Shown: positions 25,363 through 37,846, numbered from the stretch's first letter. The stretch: 64,000 bases of DNA from Cristatella mucedo (GCA_009760855.2 WPIO01000004.1:7029001-7093000), one strand, 5' to 3'. Numbers and translations: made by a program. The notes: generated by a model not told the origin, from the sequence alone.

Positions 25363-25986
25363 GTACGAATGAACGCAACTGTATTGAAATTAATGTAGCT
25401 TATAATAAGAATTATGAATTGTGAGCTACGTTGCATCTGCTTGACATTGTGACCGGAGATTATTTGAGTCTCCGGCTTGGTGGAAAAAACTCACCTCTGC
25501 ATTTTACCCTGAGAATGACTTTAATTAGTGCCCTCAGCTTTATCCGAGGGAGTGTGATAGCCGGTAACAGTATACGAGCGGCTAGCCGTCTTCTATGTAT
25601 GCATAAATCATAGTTCATAGAAAATTCCACATTATTTTTCGCAGATTATCTTAAGTTTTCATGAAATTAAGTTAGGACTCAATATTGCATGCATTCATGC
25701 ATTCCTCCAGTATTATTGGTAAAAGATCAAGCTACGAATGGGATTTATTCCAAATGAATTATTTTACTACAGGACTAGGGAAGATTTAGAGAGCAATACA
25801 ATTTCGTTCCGACTCCCGTGGATTACCAATATATTATCGACATTTGCACTTTCCGAATTATAGACCATCAGCAATAGATTTCCCTAGATTGCTTTCGAAT
25901 ATTCTTCAGCACAGAATTTGACTGACTCATTGTCTCTTGTTCCTCATGTGTAAATGCATCTTCTGTAACTCCACAAAGTCACAAGG

Positions 25987-26172
25987 CAGTGGTTCTCCAC
26001 CTTCGTAATACGGCGACCCTTTAATATATTTCCTCCTGTTGTGGCGACCCCAACCATAAAAGTATTGTACGCGAAATGTGGAAGTGCTTGTTTTCCGATG
26101 GTCTAGAGCGACCCCTGTGAAAGGGTCGTTCGATCCCTAAGGGGATCGCGACCCACAGGTTGATAACCCCTG
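25987..26172 (-). mobile_element. hAT-type MITE resembling SPIN, copy 1
   Basis: The ends are inverted (cagtggttctccacc and aggttgataacccctg, imperfect). On the minus strand the interior reads gtgggtcgcgatcccc, gaccctttcacaggggtcgc, accatcggaaaacaagc, then attaaagggtcgcc. From memory this closely follows the non-autonomous SPIN consensus. The flanks tcacaagg and caacaaag are a weak 8-base target-duplication candidate. It has no coding capacity. Confidence 0.75.
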
Positions 26173-26194
26173 CAACAAAGACTGTGTGAGTAGG

Positions 26195-27090
26195 AGATTT
26201 TTGTATAGCCCATTCACCGCCTATGCGGCTTTAGGTAGGCATTCGGTAGCCAGCAGACTTCATCTCACGTAAAAAATAGAAAGTGGGAAGCATAGCGGTG
26301 TCAGGTGAGAAGTTGAGGTAGCAAGTAGCATGGAATTAGCAGCTCAAGACCACTGGAAAGGATGTGTCATAGTCGACAGCAGGAGAGTAGTTGCCCTTGT
26401 GTAAGAATCGTGGAAGCGAGTTATACAGTCTAGGATCTGCAGAGCTAAAACTCCTGTCGCCAACGGTCGTTAAGCGGAGGAATGGAACAGCTAATTTATC
26501 GTCCATACAGGACCTGAGGGCACAAAAAGGCTAGAACTAGTGAAGCAGTTTAGCAATGGATGTAGGAGACCACAAGCCATGGTGGACCTTGTGGTTCATC
26601 ATAAGAAGTTTACTCTGTGTCTGTTGATCAACTGTATGCCATCCTTGCTCTTTTAGCAAAGCAGGCACGTGGTCAAACGTCTGGAATTTTCAAACTAGTC
26701 TTGCAGCCGTATTCATAGCCGTGTGCAGTGGCTTAGATACTTTTTTTGTAGCCCAGCCAAAAGGGAATTACAGTAGCCACAGAAGCAGTCCTCTGAATGA
26801 AGCTTTTAAAATTTAGGCAGCTGTCGAAAGCGATGCCAAATTTTTGAGCACACGGTGATGGTCTCGCAACAGCTTCGCCTATCTAAAGAGCAAAGCCTTT
26901 TAATCCAGCCATACGCTTCGGGTGTCCTACGAACAGCAGTTCAGTTTCATTGTCCTTTAGCTTCAAGAAATTCTCCGACATTTAGGATCGAATGTCGGCA
27001 AGGCAAGCATTCAGTTTATGAGTTGCTGTAGCAGATTGCGACGGCTTGAATGACAAATACAGCTGAGTGTCGTCAGCATAAAAGTGATAT
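26195..27090 (-). mobile_element. LINE family 2 (CR1/L2-like) RT fragment with 3' untranslated end
   Basis: On the minus strand from 27090 the DNA encodes FYADDTQLYLSFKPSQSAT (catalytic motif), then MSENFLKLKDNETELLFVG and later RT blocks with several stops. It finishes in the 3' untranslated sequence shared with 21400-21590. It is distinct from family 1 in sequence. Confidence 0.75.
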
Positions 27091-27129
27091 CACGATCGTA
27101 TTTATATCAAGTGTCATACACTTGACCAA

Positions 27130-28990
27130 ATTCTCTAATACATATCATCGCTAATTATTACCGAATCCTGCTTATCTGACTACATGCAGATATCACTCAA
27201 TCAACAGTGTGTGCCTTCCTTCTACTCATCTAAAATCACCAGTGAATCGCGAAAACTCGAGACCGTTGACGTTGAATCTGTCCCTGCGATAATATCAGCT
27301 TCGTCACTGCTACTTAATCCCCCTTCTGACCTGTCATCATTGGTATATGTTTACGATACTACACTAGATCACATGCTCGATGAGTTTTCACCTCTGACTA
27401 AACGCACTGTGCACCCTCACACAGACAGCCTATTTTTTACCTCACATGTTAAACAAGTTAGGTGTATTAAACCCAAGCTTTAAAAAACATGCACAAGATC
27501 AGGACTTACCGTTCATCGACAGGTATACGAGGAGTACTATAGATCTTACCAATCCATCCTAGCAAAGGCCGTCTAGTTTCAATAAAAAAAAAAACATTGT
27601 TGAATCACAGATGCACAATCCATAAATGCGGATGTCGACGATCGTCCATCTCCTTAACCACGCACAGGTTTTCTCCTCACCTAGTGATCCCTGTGATGGT
27701 CTCGCTGATCGCTTCCTTGGCTTCTTTGTCAATAAGATAGACAAGATCAGGGAGTCCATCTCTACGGTAGCAGCATCCCCCTGGAACCATGTTCCTCAAT
27801 TCCATGCAGCACCTCAATGTCAACATTCAAAGAGGCCACTAGTGACCTCGCCCTGGAGGTCAAATGACAATCAAAGAAGACACCTAATCCTCAAGTTCCG
27901 TTTCCTACGGTCCTGGTTTGGCAATACATAGATCTGCTGCCCCCATGTATAACCAACAACTTAAATATGTCATTAGCCTCGATTGATGTTTCAACACCTT
28001 TAAAAAGGCTGTAGTTATGCTACTACTCAATAAACCAATACTAGATCAAGAGGAATTGAGCAACTTCCGACCAGTCTCCATTCTACAGTTCGCACCAAAT
28101 GCACTGGGACAATTTGTGGCAGACTAGCTGAACTGATATATTGAAACGTCAAAACCTTGCCAGTAAGTTTGAGTCTGGTTTTAGAGATAATCACTCAGTA
28201 GAGTCGACATTGCTTTGGGTGTATAACGACCTACTTCGTGAGGCCAACTTAGGTAAAATATCTCTGCTTGTTTTGCACTATATCATGGCACCTTTTGATA
28301 CTATCATTCACCAAGTCCTACTTTAGCGCCTCTCACCTTGTTTAGGCAGCACTGGCACTGACTTCACTGCAATGGTTCAGGTCCTTTCCCGGTGGGAGAC
28401 TCCAGAGTATTGATGTGAATTGACAATGATCATCCGAGGAACCTTTGAAAAATGGGGTGCCTCGGGGCTCTGTGCTTGGTCCCGTTCTTTTCGTAGTGCA
28501 TACCCTCTTTCTAGCCTTTGCGATTGCCAGGCACAATCTAGGCTTTAACTTCTATGCAAATGACGTTTACTTGTACTACTGCTTTGATCCCTACCAGCCC
28601 TTTATCACTTCAAATTCTCTCAACTACCAAGCATCATCTGTTGACGTCATAGGCATGTGTATGGGAAAGAAAATGTTAAATTGAATGGTAATACAAGCAA
28701 CTTAATACTCACGGGAAAACCAAATGTTATTCAAAAATGATAAAAAGAAGGCAAACGCTCAAAATCGGCTCTGTCAGCATATCTCATGCTGAATCTGCAC
28801 GAAATTAAGTTACCCTATTCCAAAAGCGATCTTTCTTTAGACGACCACCTCAGCTCCACAATCAAGTTTGCATATTTTCAGCTACATAATGTTGCTAAAA
28901 TTCTATCTTATTTGGACAGGGGTACTACATCTAAATTGGTCGATGCATTAGTGACATCCCGTCTCAACTTTCGTAACAAGCCACTTTCTA
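27130..28990 (+). mobile_element. LINE family 1 copy extending into the pre-RT linker
   Basis: Bases 27184-27480 encode the endonuclease-RT linker (YDTTLDHMLDEFSPLTKRTV). Bases 27690-27780 encode LADRFLGFFVNKIDKIRE. RT blocks follow from 28020 (ELSNFRPVSILQ, then FESGFRDNHSVESTLL), through a mutated FYANDVYLYY motif near 28550, to YFQLHNVAKIL near 28900. It carries many stops and frameshifts and loses its 3' end near 28990. The catalytic D-D pair is altered to N-D. Confidence 0.85.
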
Positions 28991-31153
28991 TATAACCCTA
29001 CTTACGTCTCAAAAACCCAGCCATGACATTGCTCTGACCTTGCAGTAAAAGGTAAATCGCTGATCCAGATGCCGAGACATATTAGCTACAAGCAATAACT
29101 GAACTGAATTTGTATTTTCTTCCCGTAATTCGCGGGCTAGAGTTTTTTCAAAGGTCACTGTGCGTTTTTATTACCTTTAATGAACCCAGTTCTTGCAAAG
29201 TTCCAGCATGGCCGAATAACGCTTCAACAGTGAAGTGAGAGACTGGCATTATCTCAAGATTGGCTAATTTTCTGGCTTTGCCTTACTTCTTGCTTGCTTA
29301 ATTTTGGTAGACTCAATCGCTTAGACTCATCATACAAATTACTCAAGTTTTGCACTCTTCTGAGTTGAATTGTGAGATGTATACACCATCTCGCCTTAGG
29401 CGCCAGACAGGTATCCACCTCCATAGATCGTTCAAAGCTCAACTGCTCGTCTTCTCACTCGTCACTGGCTTATCTTCAGCATCACACCGTGACTATCTGG
29501 GCTGCAATCAATCCCTATTGTACGTCGAGATGACTTTCAGATTGTCTATCTGGTGCACAGGTTGCTTCACTTACATCTACAAACCGACCTGTCCAACCTC
29601 TTGCTCCACCAGTATTCTCTGCCGCCATCGGCTCCTCAGTTTCCATGCGTCTAGTCATTCCTAGAAGTAGATTGAAATGTTCTGGTGATTGGGCCTCCAG
29701 TTTGGATGCACCTAACGCTCGTAAATTATTTTAGTCATTCGTTACCAACACAAGTCATTTGCAGGATTTGATTCTCAGATAAGTATGCAGTTGTTCAACT
29801 TAGCTTTCCATGCACCCCAAGCGAACGTACACTTTTATTTCCTGCGTTGTCAGCATTTACCTTTGCGTGATTCAGTTCATAAAAATCATTGGGGATTCTA
29901 CTAAATGATCGTCTGAGCGTCTTCTCCTGTGCTTTTGCATGCTGGCAAAAGTGTGAAACTTAGAATGTCATTAGTCCTTAATAATTTATTCTCTTTTTTC
30001 TAGTTTTAGCGCAGTAGAATAGCAATGCATGCCCCTGATGATGCTAAACTATCCACTTATTGCTAATATAAAGAATATGATCGCGAAACGAGCATTCCCA
30101 TGAGAGTTTAAAGCGTAATCCAAGAGCTGCTCAAATATCACGGCTCTCTGCTCAGTCATATTTAGTGAGTCAAGTTACACTTTATTCTGTATGGATGACT
30201 AAATTAATCTACGAATAGGCTAGACTAACTGAGGTCAGATTATGGCACTTGAGAGCAGTGATAACATGAAATTGCGGGGCTATCTAGTCCTAGCCACTTA
30301 AGCACAAAAATGTATTACGTGTCTTCTTATATATTCATGCAATCAAGGGATATCTCACTGCCATAAAATATTGTTAAAGTTAATGTCTATTTGATCTATT
30401 TTGTAGTGCTACTGAGTTCAAACAAGTGCCGTAAGAATTAGCGAATGTCCAGCTAATAAACTGCACTGTTTATTAATTACTAACTAGTTTATGGCCCTAA
30501 TTAGGTTGTTCTGCCTTGTCACAGTTATTTTGAAAGATAAGCTTATGATTTGAGGAATATTATGCTGCTTAGTGCACGTGTGCTTTCTCAAACAATTTGA
30601 GCCCAACGATTACTGGGGTTCTTATTAGTAGCATCTCATCTGTTCGAATCGTTAAGACCTAGCAGGCTATCAAAATTTGGACAATCATTGAAAATATTCA
30701 ATCCCTACCAAGAGATAAAATATACGACTCCTAATGAGGCAGGTGCAATGCGTTAAAATGACTCAAATTTTATCTAATACAGTGCAGTCAAATGGTAATG
30801 AGATTAACTGCCAGCAATTATCAACATTAGGTTGCTTTAATTTGTAGTTTAAATCATCACATTTTTAAATGCTGTTCTTTAGATGCTACCAATATCACTA
30901 TTATTTCTATAATCAGCTCCAAAAATCACATTAAGTATTAGCTTGTGCCTAGTTTCATCTATTTTCTTATGCCCTGATCATTCACGAGTCAGACATAAAT
31001 GCCTGGAACTGCGGTACGAATTGCAATTCTATGGCTCGCTTAGTTGCTGTAGCCCTGGCTTCATTACGATGGATAGTATGATACTCTTCAACAATGGTAG
31101 CAATAAAAATAATTTTCTTTCATATGAGCTATTACTTGGATTTCTGTTTGCAG
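28991..31153. other. Intron sequence between Ig and TM exons, nothing recognised
   Basis: No phase-matched exon or matched repeat found. The acceptor for the TM exon (atttctgtttgcag) closes it. Confidence 0.45.
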
Positions 31154-31248
31154 GTGTTACAGCAATGGCTGTGGGGCTATGCATCATGACCTTAGCATTC
31201 ATAGGAGTTCTCTTGTATGCTATGGGCATCCGCAAAGCTCTACGTAAG
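31154..31248 (+). CDS. Transmembrane exon (exon J) of the SRCR-Ig protein
   Basis: The acceptor is ggatttctgtttgcag and the donor is GTGAGT at 31249. Phase is 1 in and 0 out. It encodes about 31 residues: an uncharged helix of about 23 residues (TAMAVGLCIMTLAFIGVLLY and following) ending in the basic cluster RKALRK, a typical stop-transfer boundary. Coming in phase 1 after the Ig exon, it makes the product a type I single-pass membrane protein. The switch to phase 0 marks the start of the cytoplasmic tail. An in-frame open stretch upstream of the acceptor is intronic. Confidence 0.85.
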
Positions 31249-31787
31249 GTGAGTCATTTAATTCGTAAATCTTATTGAATTTATAATAACCAAACAATAA
31301 CAGAAGTTTGTGGTGGTCTGAAAACATCCTAGTCTACTCCAGACAAAACCTGTTTTGGAGTAAAGCTAACTTCACAAATATACCGTAAACCTTGGTTTTA
31401 CATGGTAAAACCTCATTGAAAACCCATTTTTTGTAAATAAATTATTCGTGTAGAATTTCTAATTGCAGCACTACTCTAATGAAAAATGAATTAGTAGCCG
31501 TTTTAGTCATGGGCGTAACTCATAAAGCAATTTGACGTATCGTCTGTTCTGTTTTGTGACGAGGCTCTGCTATCCAGCTTGAACTCCTCTCTTTCCTAAC
31601 TCGCTTTGGTCATCAAGCTGCTCGGGGAAGCGTGATCGCTTACAGATTCAACCATATCGATTGCATCAGCATACCTTGGGGTAAACAGTCGGCATTACTT
31701 TTCATTAACAATTAAAGTAATAAATTGTGCAATCTTGCAGCAGGAATTATATCGACACATGGCCATTCTAAGTGAACATACGAGGAG

Positions 31788-31788
31788 C

Positions 31789-31821
<33 letters not shown>

Positions 31822-31822
31822 C
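31788..31822. repeat. Short (TA)n tract
   Basis: TA run with one CA interruption. Confidence 0.9.
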
Positions 31823-31990
31823 TAGTTGTTGTAGGTATATTTCAATGTTTACCTGTTTTCTGCATTATGTGATAAACTAACATCGAAGAACAAAATCTAA
31901 AATGTGCTCGACGCCTCTGCAATGATGCAAGAAACAAATAAAAAAGTGTTGATGGCCTTAAGAAGTGACCATTTCGGTAGCAGACTTAAG

Positions 31991-32059
31991 CGATCAACTA
32001 GACATGCGGGTGCTGAAGAGCATATATATTGTGAACCTAGGCGGTTGTTTTTTAAGAAG
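31991..32059 (+). CDS. Candidate cytoplasmic-tail exon
   Basis: It encodes 23 residues, including RSTRHAGAEEHIYCEPRRL then FFKK. An acceptor AG (cagacttaag) and a GTAACA donor at 32060 give phase 0 in and 0 out, compatible with the TM exon. The tyrosine in EEHIYCEP sits in an acidic context that could suit a signalling tail. The acceptor has a poor pyrimidine tract, so this is a candidate only. Confidence 0.2.
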
Positions 32060-32209
32060 GTAACATTTTGTAAGTGGTCTGTGTTTTTTATGCTCAACGT
32101 TCTGCCAAAAGCAGCCTGTGCGAAAAAGGTCCTAAAAGAGAGTTAGCGAATGCAAACATTTTGAAAATTCAGCGAACATGCAAGTGAACTTATTTTTTTC
32201 TCTCCACGT

Positions 32210-32345
32210 AAATAAATAAATATACATATAATAAATAAATAAATACATATATATATATATATATTTATGTATTCACTAAATAAATATATAAATAAATACA
32301 TATATTAATTAATCTTAATATATATAAATATATTAAGATTCATTA
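32210..32345. repeat. AT-rich low-complexity tract with a palindrome
   Basis: AAATA and TA runs. Near 32309-32340 aatcttaatata faces tatattaagatt, an imperfect inverted repeat. Confidence 0.8.
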
Positions 32346-32369
32346 AAATACTGAATGTGCATGTATACA

Positions 32370-32760
32370 TTAGATGGGTTGCCTGCCATGCTGGGGTCGT
32401 GGGAGCTTCCAGCACCTCCCGGTTGGGGAACAGGGATCGCACGGCTTCCGAGCCGGTAATTTGGCTGGAGAGGCACAGCATTCTCGCCCGGCATTGCCAT
32501 TCGCTCCTTGCATACAATGCCAAGAACCACTAGGCAAGCTTCATTTTTTGTTCACCAACAGCCGAGAGCTTCGATCACAAAAGGCCTCACTGCGGTCGAC
32601 CGTTAACGAGAGGTCATGAAACACAGGGCTATAGCTGCGTACTTATCGACCTGGTTTCCGGCCGCCACCACCAGGGCATCCTCACTACTGTCAAAAGGCG
32701 CCGTCACCTCAAAAAGATTCCCAGATCAAATTAGTTGGCTACCACCAGACCCTATATGTA
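32370..32760. other. GC-rich segment, possible retroelement remnant
   Basis: A GC-rich island in AT-rich sequence. Its composition resembles the R2/NeSL-like fragments elsewhere in the window, but I found no diagnostic motif and no open frame longer than about 80 codons. The origin is unknown. Confidence 0.3.
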
Positions 32761-33109
32761 TATATGCGTGCGTCCGTGCATGTATAAATATATATTAAAA
32801 ACATTAGTACCCTTCAGAAAAAAAATTCAAAGGTTTTGCAGAATCTTTTAAAAGCCATCATGGCAGACTGAGATAATGGAGCAGTAAACTGAAATGATAC
32901 ATACTTCTGGTCCATCATTGTATCTAGAAGAGCTGACGTAGTCACGGAAGCTACGCTGTGCTGCATTAAAGTGCTTTACAGTCATAATAGTTACTGTATA
33001 TTCGCAACTTGCCAGTGAGAGTCGATCAATCGGCGCTTGTAGCAATTTCAAGTAGCATTATAAGCGGCTACTCTCTGATGCTGTGCTACAGTGGTAGCTT
33101 ATATTAGTG

Positions 33110-33892
33110 ATGTATTTAAAAGTGTCAGCGTGCAAGATTGCAGGCATCGCCACCTATGAAGATTCGATCCAATATTTCCTACGCGAATCCGGCCTTTTCT
33201 TCGATCGGGGCTTCACTAAACATGTCCTTGTAGGTGCAGTATTTGAACAAGCGATCAGTCCACTCCATCGGACTGAACCGAATGTCTTAAAAGAATGGCT
33301 GTCGAACGAGGGTAATCTCTGCATTAAGCGCCTCTTGACGGATAGCGATTGCCCCTCTCCAACTTTCCCTCGAGGGCATGGCACAAGTCGCAAAGCCTTC
33401 GTGAATGAGTTCTCACTTCTGGAAACTCAGTGTTGCAAAAATTTACTTCCAACCTGTCGTGTCGTGCCCAATTTGTATTGTCCGTCTCTAAATGTCGAAT
33501 TAAAGCACCTGCTGTGCGATCAGGTTTGGCGAAAATTCTTACTTTCGGCAATTTTGATGATGTCGTGGTTTCGACCATGGAGCTACTGTCTATACTGGCG
33601 GAGACTTGTACACCTTGCCACCCCTTCTGTTGGAATAGTTGGCATTACATACGTGAGAAAACAGTTGTCCTTTTTTGTGGCATACTATAGGACATTTTGG
33701 AAAATTGTGACACTAAAAGCTTTGAACGATAGTGTTTTAATAACAGGCTGCAACACGATACCGCCGTATGGCCTGCAGTTCATCAGTAATTACATCTGCA
33801 ATTACATTGGCTCGCTAGAGCCCGAGCTTTCTCAAGCGTACTCCGTGGAAAAGTTCACAAAGGCACCGCTCAGTGATCTATTTATAGGTTGA
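33110..33892 (+). other. Unidentified 260-codon open reading frame
   Basis: This is the longest uninterrupted ATG frame in the window outside the LINEs. The N-terminal third is polar (SGLFFDRGFTKHVLVGAVFE). The middle contains two hydrophobic stretches (FLLSAILMMSWFRPW and LATPSVGIVGITYV). I recognise no domain. Base composition is slightly richer in GC than the surroundings, and other frames on both strands are also fairly open, so it may be a decayed mobile gene or chance. An AG at 33135-33136 would allow a phase-0 exon after the TM exon, but the site is weak. Not called as a gene. Confidence 0.25.
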
Positions 33893-34066
33893 TTATCTAG
33901 TTAATCAGCTTGGGCTCAGATTCAATATTCCGAATTCTGGTCTTACAAGACAAAAGTATCGCATTTGCAGATATTCTTTTATGATCAAGAATTTCGAATA
34001 TTTCCCATAAGTATTAATTCGTATGAAAATAAAAATAATGAAAATATTTGTTGCATCACTATAGTG

Positions 34067-34248
34067 CAGCTGCTCTCAACTTATGGGTCGAGACCCCTTT
34101 GAGGGTCGAATGATTCTTTCACCAGGGGTCGCCTAAGGCCATCGGAACGCACGCATTTCCACATTTCACACACAATAAATTCATGGTCGGGGTCGCCACA
34201 GCATGAGGAACTGTATTAAAGGGTCGCGGCATTATGTTGAAAGCAAAC
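34067..34248 (+). mobile_element. hAT-type MITE resembling SPIN, copy 2
   Basis: It reads cagctgctctcaacttatgg, tcgagacccctttgagggtc, caccaggggtcgcctaaggc, gaggaactgtattaaagggt, cgcggcatta, in order. The same blocks occur reversed at 25987-26172, including the internal ccacatttc and catggtcggggtcgcc. The right end is worn (gttgaaagcaaac). Confidence 0.75.
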
Positions 34249-34369
34249 GCCTTAGAGGAACTGAACGTTCAAATCACTTTAAAAGCGACAGATGATAAGC
34301 TGTGAATTATTTGGCTATAGTGTGCACAGTATTTGCAGTCTTTTCATTTCATCGAGACAAGAGACGAAG

Positions 34370-35190
34370 TGACACAAATCGGAAATGAGTTAAAAGCTTG
34401 AGGAACATACAAACTTGAAGACAGCCTCTGCTGGGCTTGAGGTTCGTTAGAGGTGCAGTTAAAATGCACGAGTCAGAAGAGTGGGCAGTACGACGACTAT
34501 CTGTCCTAGAAAGTAGTTAGGACATTGAGTTGGAGCGAGTGAACAGATGTATCAAAAAAAGGTGAGGAGTGACACCATGAAGTCAATAGGCTGCTTGATG
34601 AAGAGTAAGTGCAAGTTGGTGAGAAGTGGTCTGATGTGCTAACTTCGACACTCATCATGGGCAAGCTTAGCTGCAGAGTTGTGTACCAATTTTAATCATG
34701 CATTGCACAGGTCAGATGACCTTCGAGTAGCGAGTCGCAGAAGTCAAGACGGGACGTCAGCAATAAATGGACCAACTTGGATGCGGTATTCCTGCCTAAG
34801 CAGGCTCAAAATCTTTAAATCAAACCCAACTGAAAGAAGGTAGACGGCTGTAAGCTCTTCTAGAGCTCGTCCAGCAAAAGATTGCTTTCGAATAGGAAAC
34901 CTAGCTGTGGTTCAGATGCTACATGACATAAAGTGGCAGCTGAGCCCATTTTGAGAGTTAGGTTTTGAAATTTCTGAGTTGAACCAGATTTTCATGTAAC
35001 CATTGAGCTTTTTCTCGTCATTCAATTTCATAAAGTTAATCACCATCCAAGTGCCAATTTCACGGCTACGTTCAGATTGGGAGTCGAGAAAGCTGAAAGT
35101 GCTTTTAAATGTGTAGGCATAATAGCACAGATGCACTTGTGTACCATTAGAGTGTAAATGAAAGCCACTAGTGTGTTCAATGTAAAAAAG
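34370..35190 (-). mobile_element. Decayed LINE family 1 copy
   Basis: Scattered reversed RT blocks are in the right order: aggaacatacaaacttgaag near 34400, aagtgcaagttggtgagaag near 34610, gacgggacgtcagcaataaa near 34750, accaacttggatgcggta near 34770, and the reversed MAANFLKLN region near 35030. It is heavily diverged. Confidence 0.65.
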
Positions 35191-35499
35191 ATAAAGAATT
35201 GTAGAAATAATTACACCTGTATCTCAGTAATAATTACTTTGCTTTTGATTTTCCGCCAGTTGTATCATTATTTTAAGTGGGGAGTTATATAATAAACCAG
35301 TACTGATAATTTCACAGCACTTAATTCCTCTGACTGAGTACAGATATTCTGGCAGTGCCTTGTTAAAACCTCAGTATGAATTTATCTCTTTTCCTCACTC
35401 TCTTTCTCTTTCTCACTTTTTCTCTCACTCTCCCTAACTCAATACCTCTCCGTAATTTCCCAAAGTTGCAAAGATAAGTGGGTACTGCAAGTAACTGGC

Positions 35500-36370
35500 T
35501 TCTGTAGGGTACTCGAAGCGTAAGTAGCTGTCTGTGTCCATGCGTTCGCCAGCAGACTACATTCAACCCAGCAGAAAGAAAGTTATTAAGCATATCTTAG
35601 TCATGTGGGCACTCAAGGAAGTGAGTTGCATGGAAGCAGCAGCTCATGACGGCTGGAAAGGACGCGCCGCAGTCTGAAGCACGTGAGAAGGCGTGGCTGT
35701 GGAAAAATTGGAAAGTGAGCTCGACAGTCTAGAGCTCGCAGATCAAAATCTTCTCTCATCTACGATCTTAGGGTGAACAGAATAGAGCAGCTAGTCGATT
35801 GGCCAATAGCCGATCAAAGATAAGTGAGCACGAGGAGGCTGAAACTGATGAATTGTTCTACCAGATACGAAGGAACCAAGCCGCCGGGTGAACATTGGGC
35901 CGATGTGAGAATTGTATTGTGAATCCGACGGTCGACTGCTGAGAGCCACCACAGCTGTTCCAGCAAATAAGAAAAAACCCTGCTGAACCTCGGGGATTTT
36001 ACTACCAACATTGCAGCCACATCCATAACCAGCTGCAGATGCTCAAGTGGTATCCCTGCGAAAACGGGGTTGCAATAATCCGGCATGGTTCGTACCAGGG
36101 AGCGAGTTAGCAATTCAGCCTAGTATAAAGTCAGTAATCTTAAGAAAAGGAATGAACACGATAGCTTGCAATAGAGGCTGTATTCTTAACAATGCTTTAA
36201 AACTTTAAGCATCTAAAATAGAGGAAACGTTAACTCTCAGCTCATGGTAACCTCGCATTAAGGCATCACAAATTTGAGCTGCAAGTAAGATAGCAATCTC
36301 GCCATACACCAAGTAATTGCTATTACCAATCGCTGAAAAGGATGTCATGGTCAATAGTGTCAAAGGCCGA
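35500..36370 (-). mobile_element. LINE family 2 RT fragment
   Basis: The minus strand encodes RSLVRTMPDYCNPVFAGIPL then LEHLQLVMDVAAMLVVKSPR, standard L2/CR1 C-terminal blocks, with the 3' part shared with 5285-5500 and 26280-26450. The left end carries the ccagcagactacattcaacc motif of the family 3' region. Confidence 0.7.
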
Positions 36371-36720
36371 TAGTTCGAGCATCGCTACTTCAGGTATGTT
36401 ACTCGTACCCGGTGGTGCCCTAGACTGCAGTCGTTCCGCACGATAAATAGCAGCTCGATTTTACTAGTGTTGCTTGAACCCCTTCTGGGCTGTTCCTTTT
36501 CTGTAAGCTAAGCAATGGACTTTTATTTTACCTTTCGAAGACTGGCCCCTAGTTTAGAGGCTGCAAGGCAGCTCCTTGTAAGACTTACCGAAAATACCTT
36601 CTTAGTCGGCTACAAGAAATTGAACTAGACACGAACTTTCATTGTCAAAGGGCTTTGCTTCACGAAGTATTATTTGATCTGCTCGGCAGACTAAACGTAG
36701 ACCAACGGACGAATTGTGCT

Positions 36721-36723
<3 letters not shown>

Positions 36724-36761
<38 letters not shown>
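36724..36761. repeat. (GA)n microsatellite
   Basis: A pure GA run of 19 units. Confidence 0.97.
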
Positions 36762-36764
<3 letters not shown>

Positions 36765-36884
36765 TAACTGCTTGACTGCAATGATCGATGCATCTGAAAG
36801 AGCTAGATTTTAACAGGGCTGGTGGCTTCTTTAAGCTGGGACTTCTTTAAGCATAAACCGTTGCACGAGACCAACTAGAGGCAC

Positions 36885-37005
36885 TAATATATTCTATGGT
36901 ATATATTTAATACACATTAATAATATACATAATTACAATAATATAATATATAATATAACATATTATATAATAACAATAATGCACTAATATATTTAAACTG
37001 ATATT
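36885..37005. repeat. AT-rich imperfect ATAATA array
   Basis: Repeated ataatata blocks with two catatt interruptions. Confidence 0.8.
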
Positions 37006-37373
37006 AAAGAAAGTAGAATTAGCCCAACAGAGCCGAGGTTTCAAAAGTGATCGGACCTTCTTTGCAAGTACTCAGTTTGTCAATAAATACAGTAATGAGC
37101 CGATGAAAAAAGACCTTACATCTCCAAATAGTGGTGCCAAGTAATTTCCTGGGTGACTTTTTCCAAAATAGTCAATGGAAGTCGATCCATTCACCTTTTC
37201 TGTAGACTCCAATCATCAATTGTGTACTCGTGCTGCAGAAAGAGTTATGCGGTTACTGTATTGGATAGGAGTGCCCAAAATTCGGAAATTGAAAAAGTAC
37301 GGTTACACATTCGACATAGATTATTGCCGTTGAATGAATGAACCCCGTGCCTACTAATAGAAGCTATTACAGA

Positions 37374-37846
37374 GATACTACCCCATCAGGCAAAGCATCG
37401 TACCACTCGCTTTTCGGAATCCAACAGTCTAGAAATACCTCGTACAAACCTTAAATCCTTTGGAGACCGTGCATTTAGCTCGTATGCTCCCACAGCCTGG
37501 AACTCCCTCCCGACCTGCATCAGAACATCCCCTGACCTGACCACATTTAAAAGAAACTTAAAAACATACCTATTTAGGACAGCATTTAGTGGGTCCTTGT
37601 GATTCGTCCTCGATGTGCTTATGCGTGCTGACACTGTTCATGCTGCCACTAACCACATTTGCATGCTGACCCAGTGCATGTAACCCCTAACCATGTTATT
37701 CATTTTGTTTGTTTTTCAAGCATGATTTTACTTACTATTCTATTGCGTATCACTTTGCAGCAAATGTAAAGCGCCTAGAAAGAGATTAAGTTCTCTGAGG
37801 GCGCTTTATCAAGTGCAATATTATTATTATTATTATTATTATTATT
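37374..37846 (+). mobile_element. LINE family 1 young 3' fragment
   Basis: It matches 12272-12740 with about three substitutions by eye over some 450 bases, including the end of the RT frame (LKTYLFRTAFSGSL) and the 3' untranslated region, and ends in a slightly longer (ATT)n. It is strongly 5'-truncated. By divergence this is among the youngest insertions here. Confidence 0.95.
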
